Positions 1-11,903 of a stretch of DNA of 64,000 bases are shown one piece after another (positions within the stretch are counted from its first letter, which is position 1; each line of letters starts with the position of its first letter). This DNA is from Euonymus europaeus. Lineage: Eukaryota; Streptophyta; Magnoliopsida; Celastrales; Celastraceae. The position numbers and the translations under genes are program-made. The notes below the pieces were generated by a model. That model was given only the letters and a program-made list of their open reading frames with translations, was not told where the DNA came from and searched no databases. The stretch is taken from NCBI GenBank assembly GCA_963580455.1, contig OY756968.1, forward strand, positions 18,073,996 to 18,137,995, read 5' to 3'.

Positions 1-165
1 TAAAGGCTCAACAGACTCACTAGAATATTGAGTGATTTTGGACAAGTCAGTCGCTGTGACTTCTAGTTCGTCTTTATAATACTTCTTATGGAAAGCCTCC
101 TCAATCTGTGTCCAACTATTAACAGAGTTAGCGGATAATTTATATATCGAGAGAAAGCTATACTA
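1..165 (-). pseudogene. Ty3/gypsy gag fragment, runs off left edge
   Basis: The reverse complement reads as an open stretch with the pattern of a retrotransposon gag domain: a W-x-x-x-E-x-x-F start (WTQIEEAFHKKYY), then DLSKITQYSSESVEP, matching the usual 'L..L.Q...ESV' block. A stop lies upstream (near 170 on the plus strand), so only part of the domain remains, and the frame is open to the window edge. The family call rests on pattern recognition of the gag core. The rest of the element should lie to the left of this window. Confidence 0.55.
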
Positions 166-404
166 GTGAGCGAATTTTTGAACTCTAAAATCCCGTTTCA
201 AAAAGTAAAATAATAATAATAATAACAACAACAATACTAATATATTTTTTTTTACACATGGCTACATATGGCTATACATATATGTTAGAAATGTACAAAA
301 ATTAAAAATATATTTTAAAAAACAGAAACATGTGTGAATTGACTTCACTAGTGAAGTCATTCTATTATTTTTTGTTGCCCACGTCTCGCACACTAAAGCC
401 ACTT
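166..404. other. AT-rich spacer, no gene
   Basis: AT-rich sequence between the gag remnant and the first copia LTR. It holds a short AAT/AAC-type microsatellite near 204-238. No coding sequence is supported. The last five bases (400-404, CACTT) are the probable left target-site duplication of the following copia element. Confidence 0.6.
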
Positions 405-677
405 TGTTGAAGATTATATTGATGTCCGGTTGTTATGGGCTACTGACATGATTTTTCTTGTATATTTGTTAGATTTTAGGTGTGGTAGTTTGTGTATAAT
501 CATTAGTTAGACTTTAGGTGTGGTGCATAGTCATTAGTTAGACTTTGGGTGTTCCATGATTATCTCCTTAGTTGGTGCATAGTCATTAGTTTAGCTTTGT
601 TTTATTGTCTCTATTTATGACGTTGTAATGTATACACTAAAACAATAATATAGAGATTAACTTCTCTTATTTCTTCA
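405..677 (+). repeat. 5' LTR of copia element 1
   Basis: 273 bp beginning TGTTGAAG and ending TTCTTCA, matching 4992-5263. It contains an internal short duplication around the phrase TTAGACTTTAGGTGTGGT. The start is set by the TG dinucleotide that matches the 3' copy just after the polypurine tract. The end is set by the CA preceding the primer-binding site. Confidence 0.93.
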
Positions 678-690
678 TGGTATCAGAGCC
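678..690 (+). promoter_or_regulatory. Primer-binding site (initiator Met tRNA type)
   Basis: TGGTATCAGAGCC directly abuts the end of the 5' LTR. This is the standard plant copia primer-binding site, complementary to the 3' end of initiator methionine tRNA. Confidence 0.9.
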
Positions 691-722
691 ATGATCCTCC
701 TACGTCTGTTTTTTTTCCTACC

Positions 723-2068
723 ATGGGAGAGTCTGATTCTCTCGGGTCTAGTGCCTTAGAAGGAGGTGGAGATGCGATTTCTTCTGGTATGGTTCATGCC
801 AATTTTGAGCCAAATCCAAACCAGCGTTTGAGTTTTGTTATGCTCAATGAATTCAATTATCTTCCATGGTCCCAAACTATTACTCTTACTCTTGGAGGCC
901 GTTTTAAACTCAGTTTTATTGATGCTAATGCCAAGGTTCCAGTAACTTCTTCTCTCGAGTATGAAGCTTGGTTGTCAAAGGATCAACTTGTGCGTTCATG
1001 GATTCTTAATTCGATGGAGCAACATCTTGCCGAAATATTCAGTTATTCCAACTCAGGATCAGATATATGGTCCGCCGTTCGTGAGATGTATGGTCAACAA
1101 AATAATTCTGCTCGAGTTTTTGAACTTCAACGAGATATTGTCAACTTGCAGCAATTTGGGAAGCCATTTGTTCAGTTGCTTGGAAGTCTCAAATGAATGT
1201 GGAATGAACTTGAACTCTACCGTCCTTATACAGTTGATTCCTCAATACTCCGTAAGCTAGTTGAAGAAGACAAGGTGTTTCAACTATTGGCAAGTCTTGG
1301 ACTCGAGTATAAGGATTTGTGGATTCGTGTTCTTATGTCTCCGAAACTTTCGTCTTTGTCATCTATTTGTTCCACCATTCAGCGAGAAGAAGTGAGGAAG
1401 AAGGTTATGAATATTGAACCTAAGCCCATCTCTACTGAAACTCGGGCATATATGGCTCATAGACAACCCAAAGGTGAACAAGTGTATAAAGGCAAGCGTC
1501 CAGATTTGAAGTGTCAGCACTGTCATCATTTGGGTCATGTTATTGATCGTTGCTGGGTGTTACATCCATATTTAAAGCCAAAATTTACCAAAGAAAAAGT
1601 TTCTACAAGAAGTCGTGCCAATATTGCTGACTCAATACAAGGCAATATAGTAAACAATACTTCTAATCCTCTTTCTCTTATCAATGAGTTTGCTACATAT
1701 CTTCAGGAGAAGAGTGATGCCGAAGCATCAAGTTCTGGAAATTCCAATACTACTGCTCTTCTCAGCAAATTTGCAGGGTTCTTGGCAAATTCTGGATCTC
1801 AATCTCATGACAAAGGTGAAGGTAATGCATTTTCAACTGTCATAAAATTTAATACTTTGCATAATTTTTGGATTGTGGATTCCAGTGCCACTGATCATAT
1901 GACCAACAAAATAACCACTATAATAGATTTTGAGAAATTTCCGACCCCATCTTATGTGACAGTTGCTAATGGGTTTGGTGTTCCTGTTATTGGTAAGGGA
2001 AAAATCAGTTTTTGTTCTCTGGGGTTGTCAATTCCAAAGCCTTATATATTCCTACTTTTCCTGTTTAG
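723..2068 (+). pseudogene. Copia 1 gag and protease, broken
   Basis: The reading frame starts at ATG 723 (MGESDSLGSS) soon after the primer-binding site. The N-terminal half is a copia gag with the 'LNEFNYLPWSQTI' block. An in-frame TGA at 1194-1196 interrupts it, and the same frame continues at 1197. A CCHC zinc knuckle (C-x2-C-x4-H-x4-C) is intact near 1509-1552. The aspartic protease follows ('WIVDSSATDHM'), but the active-site triad reads Asp-Ser-Ser instead of Asp-Ser-Gly. A one-base frameshift near 2040 and a TAG at 2066-2068 then separate it from the integrase part. Gag would coat the RNA and protease would process the polyprotein. Neither could work from this copy. Confidence 0.88.
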
Positions 2069-3187
2069 TTGCTTTCTATTAGCAAACTCACTCAAGATCT
2101 TAATTGTCGTGTTATCTTTCTCCCTCATATGGTACTTTTTCAGGACTGTGCCACCAAGACGACAATTGGTGAAGGTTTCTTTTTCCAGGGACTCTATTAT
2201 GTTTCAGCAAATTCTTTCCCTAGCAAGAATGGTCAAGCTTCATTCTTCTCGTCTTCTTCTACCAATAGCATTTTATGGCATCGACGTTTAGCCCATTCAT
2301 CAAAAAATGTTCTCCATAAATTGCGTCCACATGTGGACTCTGATTTAATTTCTTGTGACACTTGTCATTTTTCTAAGTCTACTAGACTTCCATTTATGTC
2401 ATCTTCTTCTAGAGCTAATAAAATGTTTGAGATTGTTCATTCTGATATATGGGGACCTACTATTGAATCTTTTGATGGTTTTAAGTATTTTGCAAACTTC
2501 ATTGATGATTTTTCTCATGTTTCCTGGGTGTGGGTGTATTTACTTAAGGCCAAAAGTGATGTTGTGAATATTTTCCAAGATTTTCAGAAACTTATTCAAA
2601 CCCAATTTTCCACTCCCATCAAAATTCTTCGTTCTGACAATGGCACCAAATACATGTCTAAAAAAATGACTCAGTATTTAAATTTATATGGTATTGTACA
2701 TCAAACAAGTTGTGTTGGTACACCTCAACATAATGGTCTTGCTGAACCGAAAAATCGAGATTTGTTGGAGAAAACACGTGCCTTGATGTTACAAATGCAT
2801 GTTGCGAAACGTTTTTGGTCTCAAGAAGTGTTAACTGCAACATATATTATTAATCGTCTACCAAGTCGGGTCTTGCATTTTAAATCTCCACTTGAAGTTT
2901 TGCAGGGAAAATCTCTCGACTTGACTCATTTGAAGGTTTTCGGCTGCACTTGTTTTGTGCATATTCAAGCCCTTTTTCGTGAAAAACTTGATGCTCGGGC
3001 TGTGAAGTGCATTTTCTTGGGATACTCATCCACTTAAAACGGCTATAAATGTTATTGTCCTACTTCAAAAAAGGTATTTATTACTCGGGATGTTCACTTT
3101 GAAGAGACAAATTTATATTATCCCATCTCACAAGACAATTTGAGAGATATATTTCCTTTGTCGATTGTTGATGAGTCTTAAACAAGC
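2069..3187 (+). pseudogene. Copia 1 integrase, broken
   Basis: Continues the polyprotein. The GAG-pre-integrase zinc segment (H-H-C-C: 'WHRRLAHSS' through 'CDTCHFSKS') is followed by the integrase core with its catalytic acidic residues still visible: Asp in 'VHSDIWGP', Asp in 'LRSDNGTKY' and Glu in 'NGLAEPKNR'. An Arg usual after that Glu is replaced by Pro. A TAA at 3035-3037 interrupts the 'GYSST' block, after which the same frame reads on to about 3187. This is a dead copy of the strand-transfer enzyme. Confidence 0.88.
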
Positions 3188-3688
3188 GTCATTCTCCTTG
3201 TGGATCCTAATATTACTCCTAGTCGGGCTGCATCACTGGCATGTTCTGATCCAGATCATCACAATGACCCTACTAGTACTTTTTTGCCCACTGCCATACC
3301 ATTTGAGAATCCAGCGCTGTCCACAGAAAATCCACTTGAAACATCACAACCTGCTCTAGTTGATTCATCATCAGTCAATCAATCTGATGATTCTAAAATT
3401 ATTGAGCCTCGTCGCAATCCTGCTAAAGGATGCCAGCTACCAGCTAAGTTATAAGATTATGTCGCGTATCCGGTTTGTCATCACCCACTTTCTAAGTATA
3501 TCACCCATCATCGTGTTTCTTCAGCACATGTTGCGTTTCTCATGGCTATATCTCAGGAACATGAGCCCAAATCCTTTCAAGAAGCTAATTATTTTGATAA
3601 ATGGTGCAAGGGTATGCATGAAGAGCTACAGGCTCTTGCTGAAAATAAAACCTAGAGTATTGTCAAACTTCTAGAAGGTAAGCGACTG

Positions 3689-4477
3689 GTGGGTAGTCGA
3701 TGGATATATAAAATAAAATTCCACTCTGATGGTTCTATTGAACGACATAAGGCTCGTCTTGTAGCTCAAGGGTTTACTCAAACACTTGGAGTGGATTACA
3801 AGGAGACTTTTGCTCATGTGGCTAAAATGAACACAATACATGTTATTTCTTTCTGTGGCTGTAAATTGTGAGTGGTCCTTGAGTCAAATGGATATGGCTT
3901 GAAACAGTCTCCACTTACTTGGCATGCCAAACTTAGTACAACCCTTCTAAGTGTTGGTTTTTTTAGAAGTGCTGCAGATTCTTCCTTATTTATTCGCCAT
4001 TCTTCCAAGGAGACCGTGGTGGTGCTTGTCTAGGTAGATGACCTCATTATTGCTGGTAATAGTGACCAAGCTATCTCCAAAGTCAAAGGTATTCTTCAAT
4101 CAAGATTTCCTGTTAAAGATCTTGGTCGATTAAACTATTTTTTGGACATTGAAATGGCAGCTTCTAGTAAAGGCCTCTTTCTCAACCAAAGCAAGTATAT
4201 ACTTGACTTACTTAGTGAAGCTGGGATGCAATAGTCTAAGCGTGCACCTACTCCATTTGATAGCAAGTTGAATCTTGCCACAGCTAGTGCTCCCTTGCCA
4301 AAAATAAATGATTATCAACGTTTGGTTGGTAAGTTAATTTATCTCACGATTACTCGGCCTGATATTACTTATGGAGTTTGCCTTGTGAGTCAATTCATGC
4401 ATGTCCCTACATATTTTCATTTGGATATTGTCAAACAGATTTAGCGATATCTCAAAGGTTCTCCTGGACGTGGAATC
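3689..4477 (+). pseudogene. Copia 1 reverse transcriptase with internal deletion
   Basis: The RT start is clear ('GSRWIYKIKFHSDGSIERHKARLVAQGFTQ'-type block at 3689-3790, split here). The frame then jumps near 3890 from 'SQMDMA' directly to 'LKQSPLTWHAKLST', so a large central part of the palm domain is missing. The YVDD catalytic motif (about 4030) has lost its Tyr codon to a stop, leaving VDDLIIAG. Further stops lie near 4232 and 4441. The enzyme is clearly inactive. Confidence 0.88.
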
Positions 4478-4984
4478 TTGTTATCCAATAATTGTCACAC
4501 ACAGATTATGAGATATTGTGACTCTGATTGGGCTGGAAATGCATTGGATCAGAAATCTATGACTGGGTATTGTATTTTTGTTGTTGGTAACCTAGTGTCT
4601 TGGCGTAGTAAAGAAAAATATGTAGTTGCATGTTCTAGTGCTGAAGCTGAATATCGAGCCATGGCATCTAATGCTTGTGAACTGATATGGCTTAGAAGTC
4701 TTCTTGGTGATCTTGGTATTTCTAGTAGTCTACCTATGACTCTTTTTTGTGATAATCAGGCTGCCATGCATATTGCAGCCAATCCGGTTTTTCATGAGCG
4801 CACCAAGCATATTGAAATAGATTGTCACTTCATTCGTCATCAAGTTGAGAATCAAGTTATTCGCACATTCTATACTCAAAGTTATGACCAACTTGCTAAT
4901 ATCTTCACCAAAGTTCTCTCAACTACTCAATTTAATCGATTGTTATCCAAGCTTGGCTCCATTAATCCTCTAGATCCAACTTGA
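4478..4984 (+). pseudogene. Copia 1 RNase H domain
   Basis: About 168 codons remain open and end at the TGA next to the polypurine tract. The copia RNase H landmarks are all present: 'CDSDWAG' (Asp), 'SSAEAEYRA' (Glu), 'LFCDNQAA' (Asp), 'TKHIEID' and a C-terminal 'LANIFTK' block. The domain would remove RNA from RNA-DNA hybrids. It is listed as a pseudogene because it is the open tail of a broken polyprotein, not an independent gene. Confidence 0.9.
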
Positions 4985-4991
4985 GGGGGAG

Positions 4992-5263
4992 TGTTGAAGC
5001 TTATATTGATGTCCAGTTGTTATGGGCTACTGACATGATTTTTCTTGTATAGTTGTTAGACTTTAGGTGTGGTAGTTGGTGCATAATCATTAGTTAGACT
5101 TTAGGTGTGGTGCATAGTCATTAGTTAGACTTTGGGTGTTCCATGATTATATCCTTAATTGGTGCATAGTAATTAGTTTAACTTTTTTTCTTATCTCTAT
5201 TTATGAGGTTGTAACGTATACACTAAAACAACAATTTAGAGATTAACTTCTCTTCTTTCTTCA
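4992..5263 (+). repeat. 3' LTR of copia element 1
   Basis: 272 bp beginning TGTTGAAG directly after the purine-rich tract and ending TTTCTTCA, about 93 percent identical by eye to 405-677. Confidence 0.93.
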
Positions 5264-5760
5264 CACCTGCACACAGCACTGCAATTGAATTTTTCGATAA
5301 TACTCAGGCAGTATCTCCTGCCAGCAAAGGGTTTTTTAGGTTAGCATTTATGCTCTCTTCGTTTGCTACAAAAAGAGGAAGGAATTGAGGTAATCTTTAA
5401 ATTCTAGGGCTTGTGGGTTGAATGGGTTTTGGGGTTTTTGACTTCAATAGTTATTTTGTTTGTTAGAAACTTAAATTAGGTTAGAATTGAGTTATATTGT
5501 TGGGTTTAAAGTGAGATTTGAACTAAACTAAGCGTAGGGTTGATTTTTAGTTTGATTTTAGCAAAAACAAGTTGAGGAAGATTTTCTTAGTCTATAATTG
5601 TTCGAATTGAGATTTGGTTGATGCGAGAAATAATAAATTTGGGGTTATGATTGTTTACTCTTGATTAAATTATAGAATGTGAATTTTTATAGAAAAATGG
5701 TAGAATTTAGAATAGGAAAACCTTGAGATGAGAGTGGATTAGTGTTTATACACACACATG

Positions 5761-5794
<34 letters not shown>

Positions 5795-5876
5795 GTGTGT
5801 TTGTAAATTCATATAGAAATCAAATGGGATTAGTTTTATTAAATAGGTTAGTGAATTTATTTGGAAGATACTTTCT
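5264..5876. other. Spacer with dinucleotide repeat, no gene
   Basis: AT-rich, G-poor sequence with no supportable reading frame. The only distinct feature is a compound CA/TA/TG microsatellite at 5749-5800. Confidence 0.6.
5749..5800. repeat. Compound (CA)n-(TA)n-(TG)n microsatellite
   Basis: CA repeats run into TA repeats and then TG repeats. The CA and TG parts are reverse complements, so the tract is nearly self-complementary and could fold into a hairpin. Confidence 0.9.
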
Positions 5877-7117
5877 GATGTAGCAGGGTAGAGTCGTAGA
5901 GTACGCGTCTCGTTTGCTAATGCTGCAATAGCATAATTACCTGGTGCATGATTTGGAGTTAGCAGCAGTTGTGTTTACTCTGAAGCAATAGAGGTATTAC
6001 ATATACGAAGAGAGATTTGAAGTGTTACCATTTCGCAAGCGTCTCAAGTATATCTTCACACGAAAGCAACTAAACTAGAGGCATCATAAATGGATGGAAT
6101 ACCTGGAAGACTATGACTTCACCTTACAGTATCACCCTAGCAAGATGAACACTATAGAAGATGCATTGAGTAGGAAGAATCAGGTGGCCATGATGGCAGT
6201 CAAAGAGTGGGATTTGCTAGAGATGGTTTATCGGTACGATATAGAATTACAAGAGTAGGATGAGCAGATATTCTTGGCTAGTGTTGTCACGCGTTCGACA
6301 TTGATGGAGAGGGTGATTGATGCGCGGAATGGAGATCCCACTTTTGACGTCTTTAAAGAGGAGATCGGTTGGGTGAGGGGTGTCGACAGTGGAGTTCGCT
6401 ATATGGGGAGATTGATTGTACCACAAGATGATAAGTTGTGAGAATAAATTTTGAGATAGGCACACCATTCAGATTTCTTATGCATCCGGGGAGTACAAAA
6501 ATGTATAAAGATTGACAAAGACATTTCTGGTTGCGAGATATAAAGGTGGATGAAGCTAGATTTGTGGCGAGGTGTCTTACTTGTCAGCAGGTGAAAACAG
6601 AGCATCAAACTATCTGAACTACTTCAACCACTTCCAATTGCAGAGTGGAAGTAGGAGCACATCACTATGAATTTGTGCAGGGTTATCACGTTTTACACGA
6701 GAGCACGATGTAGTGTGGGTAGTGGATCGGTTGACAAAGTCTCCACATTATTTGGCTATTAGTAAGGAGGATTCGTTGATTCAGTTGTGTAATCAATACT
6801 TTTGGGATATAGCATAAATTCATAGTGTGCCAGTCTCCATTGTTTCTAATAGGGACCCGTACAAGAGGCATTGGGGAGAAAGCTCTACTTTAGCAACACT
6901 TTTCATCCTTAGACTGACGGATAGAGTGAGAGGACAATTCAGATACTGGAAGATATGTTTTGTTCTTGCATTCTAGATTTTGGTGGTAGCTAGGAGGAGC
7001 ATTTGCCATTGGTAGAATTTTTTTATAACAATTCCTACAAAAATAGTATTGATATGGCACTATATAAAGCTCTATACGGGAGACTATGTCGATTACCACT
7101 ATGTGGGGCAGAGATAG
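5877..7117 (+). pseudogene. Ty3/gypsy pol fragment (RNase H to integrase)
   Basis: Translation across frames gives, in order: an RT/RNase H end ('QGRVVEYASRLL', 'HDLELAAVVFTLK', 'KYIFTRKQLN', 'WMEYLEDYDFTLQYHPSK', 'DALSRKNQ'), an integrase zinc-binding part ('AHHS...', 'VARCLTCQQVKTEHQT'), and integrase core pieces ('VPVSIVSNRDP', 'HPQTDGQSERT'-like text disrupted by stops, 'LVEFFYNNSYKNSI', 'ALYGRLCRLPLC'). This order is typical of Ty3/gypsy. Numerous stops and frameshifts show long decay. It ends abruptly at 7117, where the next retrotransposon's LTR begins, so the 3' part was separated by that insertion. I do not see the rest on the other side. Confidence 0.85.
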
Positions 7118-9591
7118 TGTTGGACCATATGTCCTACATTTGTGTTTTGATACAAAAATACATATTGGACTATTTGATTGTGCTTGACTTTGGATGAATT
7201 TGGATAAATCATAAAATGTATTTCATCTACTAATTTAAGCTTCATTATATATCTTTGGAATCATGTTTTATTATATTTGATATCAATTTGATGATTTTGG
7301 ACTTGTTCATTTTTGCATTAAGAAAATTGTTCAAATATCACACTGTACACACGTTGGTTGAGTTGTCATAACTTATTCATATAATCTCTGATTGACTTGA
7401 TTCTTGTTTTGAAAATTATTTAAGACACTCTAAAATTTTTATTGTGAAATATGGTCAGGTCAATTTTAAGTCTATCATGTTCAATTTGCCTTTTGAAATT
7501 AATTCACCAATGAAGTTGTGAAACTAGCTTAGTTGAGATTTGCATGATCAAATTGAATGACCAAACGATCTCAATTATAAATGAAATTATGCACATTCTT
7601 ATATGGATAAATTGATTTATCATGTGCTTACTTGAATTTTATTGAGTTTATATCATATCGGTTAACCCAAGTGCAAGCATTGAAGCTTTTTGAGCTTACA
7701 TGCAAACTTTGAGTGTTCTATCACTCATTTATTTGTAGGTACTAATCATACACTTATTTGGGACATTAATTGAAGACATGAAATTTTCATGGAGCATTGA
7801 GGTTTCATTGTTTAGGCTTAAAGTGCCCTAGAGCCCAAAATCCCCTAGGAAACCCTATTTGGGAGCAATTGAGATTATGTGAGCTACATTGAAGGAGTTA
7901 TTTAGGAAAGGGTCTAAGACATATGTATTGAGAAATTTGACCAAATTTGGATTCAAGAAGACTTAAAGTGGTGCAACCCATTTCATACCCAAAATAGCCT
8001 AAATTTCTTCAAATTGACCTTACATGGGTTAGACTAAGTTGAATTAATGTTGGATGATTTATTTGGAGTAAGGGTTCAGTCATAATCCTTCTAGAAAGCC
8101 TTAGGAGCCTTTGGGGGGAGTTTGAAAAGCTTTGGATTCATTTGAAATCAAATGAAAAAGATTGGAGCCAAAACACTTGGAGGAAAATTGTTCATATCAC
8201 CATGTACTTTTATGTTCTTAATTTCAAGTATTTTGGGGGAAATTTCGTGTGAGACTTACAAGGGTTGTTTGGTTGATTGTTGAAGCCTTTCTATGTATGA
8301 ATAAAAGTTTAACAAGAAGCACAAAAGATCCAAACAAACCTTGGAGCCAAGATTTGAAATTTGAATCAAAGGTTGACCAAAAGTCAATAACAGCCAGTTT
8401 TCAATGGTGTGGATTGACTTCATTTTTTAAGATTAAGGGCAGGGATTATAAGTTGATTGAGGGCTGAGATTGAAGATTAACAAGATCCAATGGTCAAGAT
8501 TCAATGGAGACAAATGAAGAGGAAAGTCATGCTTCATTCCACACTTGCAAAACTTATGTGCAAAAATTACCAAGAGAGCTTTTGTTCTTGATTCTACAAT
8601 CTTTGAGTGATCTTCTCTTGATCTTTTGATCATCATTTGCTTAGATTATTGTCATCATCTTCCCTTCATCAACCTCAAGCTAAGACACCCTCTCAAGCCA
8701 AAATCTTTAAGGTATTTTTTTGAGTGTTCTTGAGCTACTTTTCACAAAGCTTCTCCAAAACTTATATCTATCCTTGTGAGACTTTGTGTGAACCTTTGGT
8801 TGAGTGAAGGCCATGAATTTAAGCCAATTTTATATCCTACCCGTGAGCTTTACATTGAGAGATGAAGTGTTCCTCATCTAAATAGCTTAGCGCTAATCTT
8901 GAGAGAACCAAAAATCAAATCACTTGTAAAAGTCCCTTTTAAGGGCATTACCTTTGAGAGGTGTGTGAAAGTTTAAGGTTAGATTCAAACCTTGGTGGTG
9001 TAAAAGTTTGGGGTGTGCTTGGAAACCCTAAGTTTGTGGTGAACTTGCAAAATCACTCATATCCTTTACTGAATTTGGAAATCCTAAGCTTGAGGGCTTA
9101 GGTAGTGGATGTAGGTATTAGCACCGAACCACTAAATATCCTTATGCACTCTATTCTTGATTTCCTTGCTTGTTTGTGTGTCTTAGAAATTGACATTAGG
9201 GTGTTGCTTGCTGCCGTTGCTTGTTGGGATATTTCTTGTGGTTGAACAACTTGTGATTAGTGGATTATAGGTATACTTTTGATAGTTAATTTTCTGGAAT
9301 AGCAATCTGTCTGTGAACTGTTCATATAGCTAGACTTCGAGTTTTTATCCGAATTTTTGATATAGTATTCATTAAAGTGTTGTGATATTGTATACCAAAT
9401 TTTGTTGCACTCCGACTTCAATTGCTAGGTCAAATATTATCTACTTGGTTGGTTGACAGATTTGTATTCTAGACACTATTTTCATAATTTGTGAGTTTTT
9501 AGTTTGTAGTTTTGTATTTGGGGCTTATACGACAAAAATCACACCCACCCCGCCCCGCCCCGCCCTCTCTCATGTTAGCTTTGTGATTTCA
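7118..9591 (+). repeat. 5' LTR of Sirevirus-like element
   Basis: Begins TGTTGGACCATATG at 7118, directly after gypsy integrase sequence, and ends TTTCA at 9591 just before a degenerate primer-binding site. The first 1,346 bp match 17622-18961. The final 1.1 kb has no partner because the 3' copy is truncated. Small reading frames inside it (for example 8249-8467) are not genes. Confidence 0.85.
9544..9566 (-). other. G-rich tract, predicted G-quadruplex / GC boxes near LTR end
   Basis: The plus strand has three CGCCC units in a row with a CCCACCCC lead. On the minus strand this gives five runs of three or four G separated by single bases (GGGCGGGGCGGGG...), the textbook pattern for a very stable G-quadruplex and also GC-box-like. 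It stands out in an AT-rich LTR and lies 25 bp from the LTR end. Confidence 0.6.
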
Positions 9592-9593
9592 TT

Positions 9594-9605
9594 TGGTATA
9601 AGAGG
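9594..9605 (+). promoter_or_regulatory. Degenerate primer-binding site
   Basis: TGGTATAAGAGG follows the LTR end by two bases and resembles the initiator-Met tRNA primer site seen at 678 with a few substitutions. Confidence 0.65.
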
Positions 9606-9647
9606 AGGTTAGCAAAGCATTAAAATTAACATTCTAGCTTAGATCAA

Positions 9648-11132
9648 ATGACTTATATTAATACTAGACCACATGATGCTAGGGGCTTGTCGTCAAATAG
9701 GCCACCTTTCTTTGATGGCAAGGATTATGGTTTTTGGAAGAATAGGATGAGGATTTTTCTTAGGACTATAGACATGGCATTATGGAGAGTTGTAGAGAAT
9801 GAACCTTTCATTTCTACTAAAAAGATTGGTGAAGAGCTAGTTTCTAAGTTGGAGAGTGAGTATAGTGAGAGTGATGATAAGAAGGTTATTTTAAATGAGA
9901 AGGCAATTCATTTGCTACACATTGAATTAGCTAGGGGTGAGTATGATCATATTAGTGCATGTACTAATGCTCAAGATATTTGAAAAATGCTAGAATTAAA
10001 GCATGAAGGAACTAGTCAAGTTAAAGATTGCAAAATTAACATGTTAGTGCAAAAGTATGAATTGTTTAAAATGCTTGAAGGTGAATGCATTAGTAACATG
10101 TTTAATAGGTTGACATGCATATGCAATGATTTGAATGATCTTCGTAAACTTTACCCTATGCATGACAAGGTGCAAAAAGTTTTAAGGAGCTTACCTAGAA
10201 ATTGGAGTAAGAAGGTGACCGCCATCGAGGAGGCTAAAGACTTCAGGACTTTGAAGTTGGATGAGCTTATTGGAAGCTTGATGACACATAAGATGAAAAT
10301 GTTGAATAGAGTGGATGAAGAGCCTCAAAAGAAAAAGGGTATTGCCCTAGCAGTGACTACTAAATCTAAAGAAGTCATGGCTTCTAAAGTTAAGGATGAA
10401 GAGAGTTATTCAAGTAGTGAAAGTGATGAGGATAGTGATGATGAGATGGCTATGATGGTGAAGAATTTCAAGAACTTTTTGAAGAACAAGAGAGGTGGAT
10501 TTAAGAATCAAAAGTTCAAAGGCAAGGAGAAGGAGAAGGAAATAGAGAAACCAACTTATTTCAATTGTGGCAAGGTTGGTCACCTTATCGTCGAATGTCC
10601 ATACCCAACAAAGAACTATCACAAGGGAAAAGGCAAGGAGAAGAAGAAAGCTTTAAAAGCTACATGAGATGATTCTTCTTCAAGCTCATCAAGTGAGGAT
10701 GAGATGGAGCATAAGGCACACATTTGCCTTATGGCAAAAGGGGAGAAAATTGACTAATCTTCTCAAGATGAGATGGTAAAAGACTCTACTCCCTTAACCT
10801 ATAATGAATTATATGCCAATTATGATGATTTATGTGATTATTATGGTATGTTGCTTAGAAAGTGCAAACAACTTAAGAAAGAAAATGCTAGACTTATGAA
10901 AATTGATGAAATGCATGTTAGTGAAGTTGAGGAGTTGAATGCCAAGTATGTTGATATATGTGCTAAATATGATGATATGATACTTGAGCATGATGTTTTG
11001 ATTGATGAGAATAAGTGTTTAAGAGGAAAATCTCTTATGCTTGATGAAAATGCTTGTATGGCTGAAAATTCAAATGTAAATATGCATGATTATGATCATC
11101 TTAAAGCTAGGGTCCTTGAGTTAGAAGAATAA
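9648..11132 (+). pseudogene. Sirevirus-like gag, broken by stops
   Basis: One frame with several nonsense codons. It opens with a DUF4219/UBN2-type gag start ('RPPFFDGKDYGFWKNRMRIFL'-like block, split by me). A TGA at 9981 falls where a Trp would be expected, and the frame resumes at once. A Lys/Glu-rich stretch and an acidic Ser/Asp stretch (near 10390-10445) precede a zinc knuckle whose first Cys is Tyr (YFNCGKVGHLIVEC). Another TGA lies at 10665 and a TAA near 10755. The C-terminal part (10773-11132) is a charged, Leu/Lys/Glu-rich, coiled-coil-like segment typical of this lineage. Gag would assemble virus-like particles in the cytoplasm. Confidence 0.85.
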
Positions 11133-11226
11133 TCAGTTACATGGGATTAACATGAGTGTGTAATGTTTTCCAATACTATTTCATTCCAACAAGAGCTTGA
11201 TATGATGAAAGAAAAAAAATAGATTT

Positions 11227-11897
11227 ATGGAAACTCAGTTTTTTAAATTTGCCATGAGTTCCTTGAAATTGGATGAAATGTTGGCCTCTCAAAGGAATTA
11301 TTTATATAGGAGTGGATTTGGTTATGATGCTATGACTCTTGATGGTTCTAAATGTGAAAATAAAGAATCGGTTAAGCTTGTAAGACCTAAAGGAAACTTG
11401 ACAAAAGCTCCAAGAACCAAGCAAGGCTCGGCTAAGGCTTTAAAAGCCAAGGCCAAAGATGCTCATCTCTTGGGTGGTGCATCTTCGTCTAGGGCCACAC
11501 ACCCTAGAGTGAGGAAAGTGAGTTTGAAAAAGTATTGGGTGCCAAAGTGCTTGAAATATGATGACAAAATTGATTATGCAAGTGTTGTGCTTAAACTAAA
11601 TGTCTATGCTATTGTATCTAACCCTCAAGGATCCAAAGTTTGGATACCTAAGGTCTTTTGAATTCACATGGTTAGGTATGCTTCAAATCTTCATCAAATC
11701 CATGCCAATGGTACTTGGGTAGTCGATGCTCTAGGCACATGAGTAAATATCGAACCTTATTTACTTCATTCAAGGAAAACAAGAATGGTGGTTATGTTAC
11801 TTTTGGAGACAATTCCAAAGGAAAGATTCTAAGCATAGGATCGGTTGGTAAGGGTTCCTTTTCTCTAAATGATTGTCTTTTGGTTGAAAGATTGTAA
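11227..11897 (+). pseudogene. Sirevirus-like gag C-terminus and protease region, frameshifted
   Basis: A basic linker (11227-11661, rich in Lys and Ala) in a different frame from gag is followed by the protease region. The protease signature is only partly readable ('CSRHMSKYRTLF' then 'GGYVTFGDNSKGKI'). The catalytic Asp-Ser-Gly-Cys part at about 11718-11740 is scrambled by a frameshift. A TAA at 11895 ends this segment, and 'LFSISQ' continues just after it. Confidence 0.8.
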
Positions 11898-11903
11898 ATT
11901 AAT

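Larger units (their letters stand above)
405..5263 (+). mobile_element. Ty1/copia LTR retrotransposon, complete but defective
   Basis: A full-length element of about 4.86 kb: 5' LTR 405-677, primer-binding site, gag-protease-integrase-RT-RNase H in copia order, polypurine tract TTGAGGGGGAG (4981-4991), 3' LTR 4992-5263. Flanks are CACTT (400-404) and CACCT (5264-5268), a 5-bp target duplication with one mismatch. The LTRs differ at roughly 17-20 positions of 272 (about 7 percent by eye), so the insertion is old. The coding region has several in-frame stops, one clear frameshift and a deletion inside RT, so it cannot transpose by itself. Confidence 0.93.

Noticed and set aside
678..690. tRNA gene
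   Set aside because: Only the short primer-binding complement is present. No cloverleaf can be drawn.
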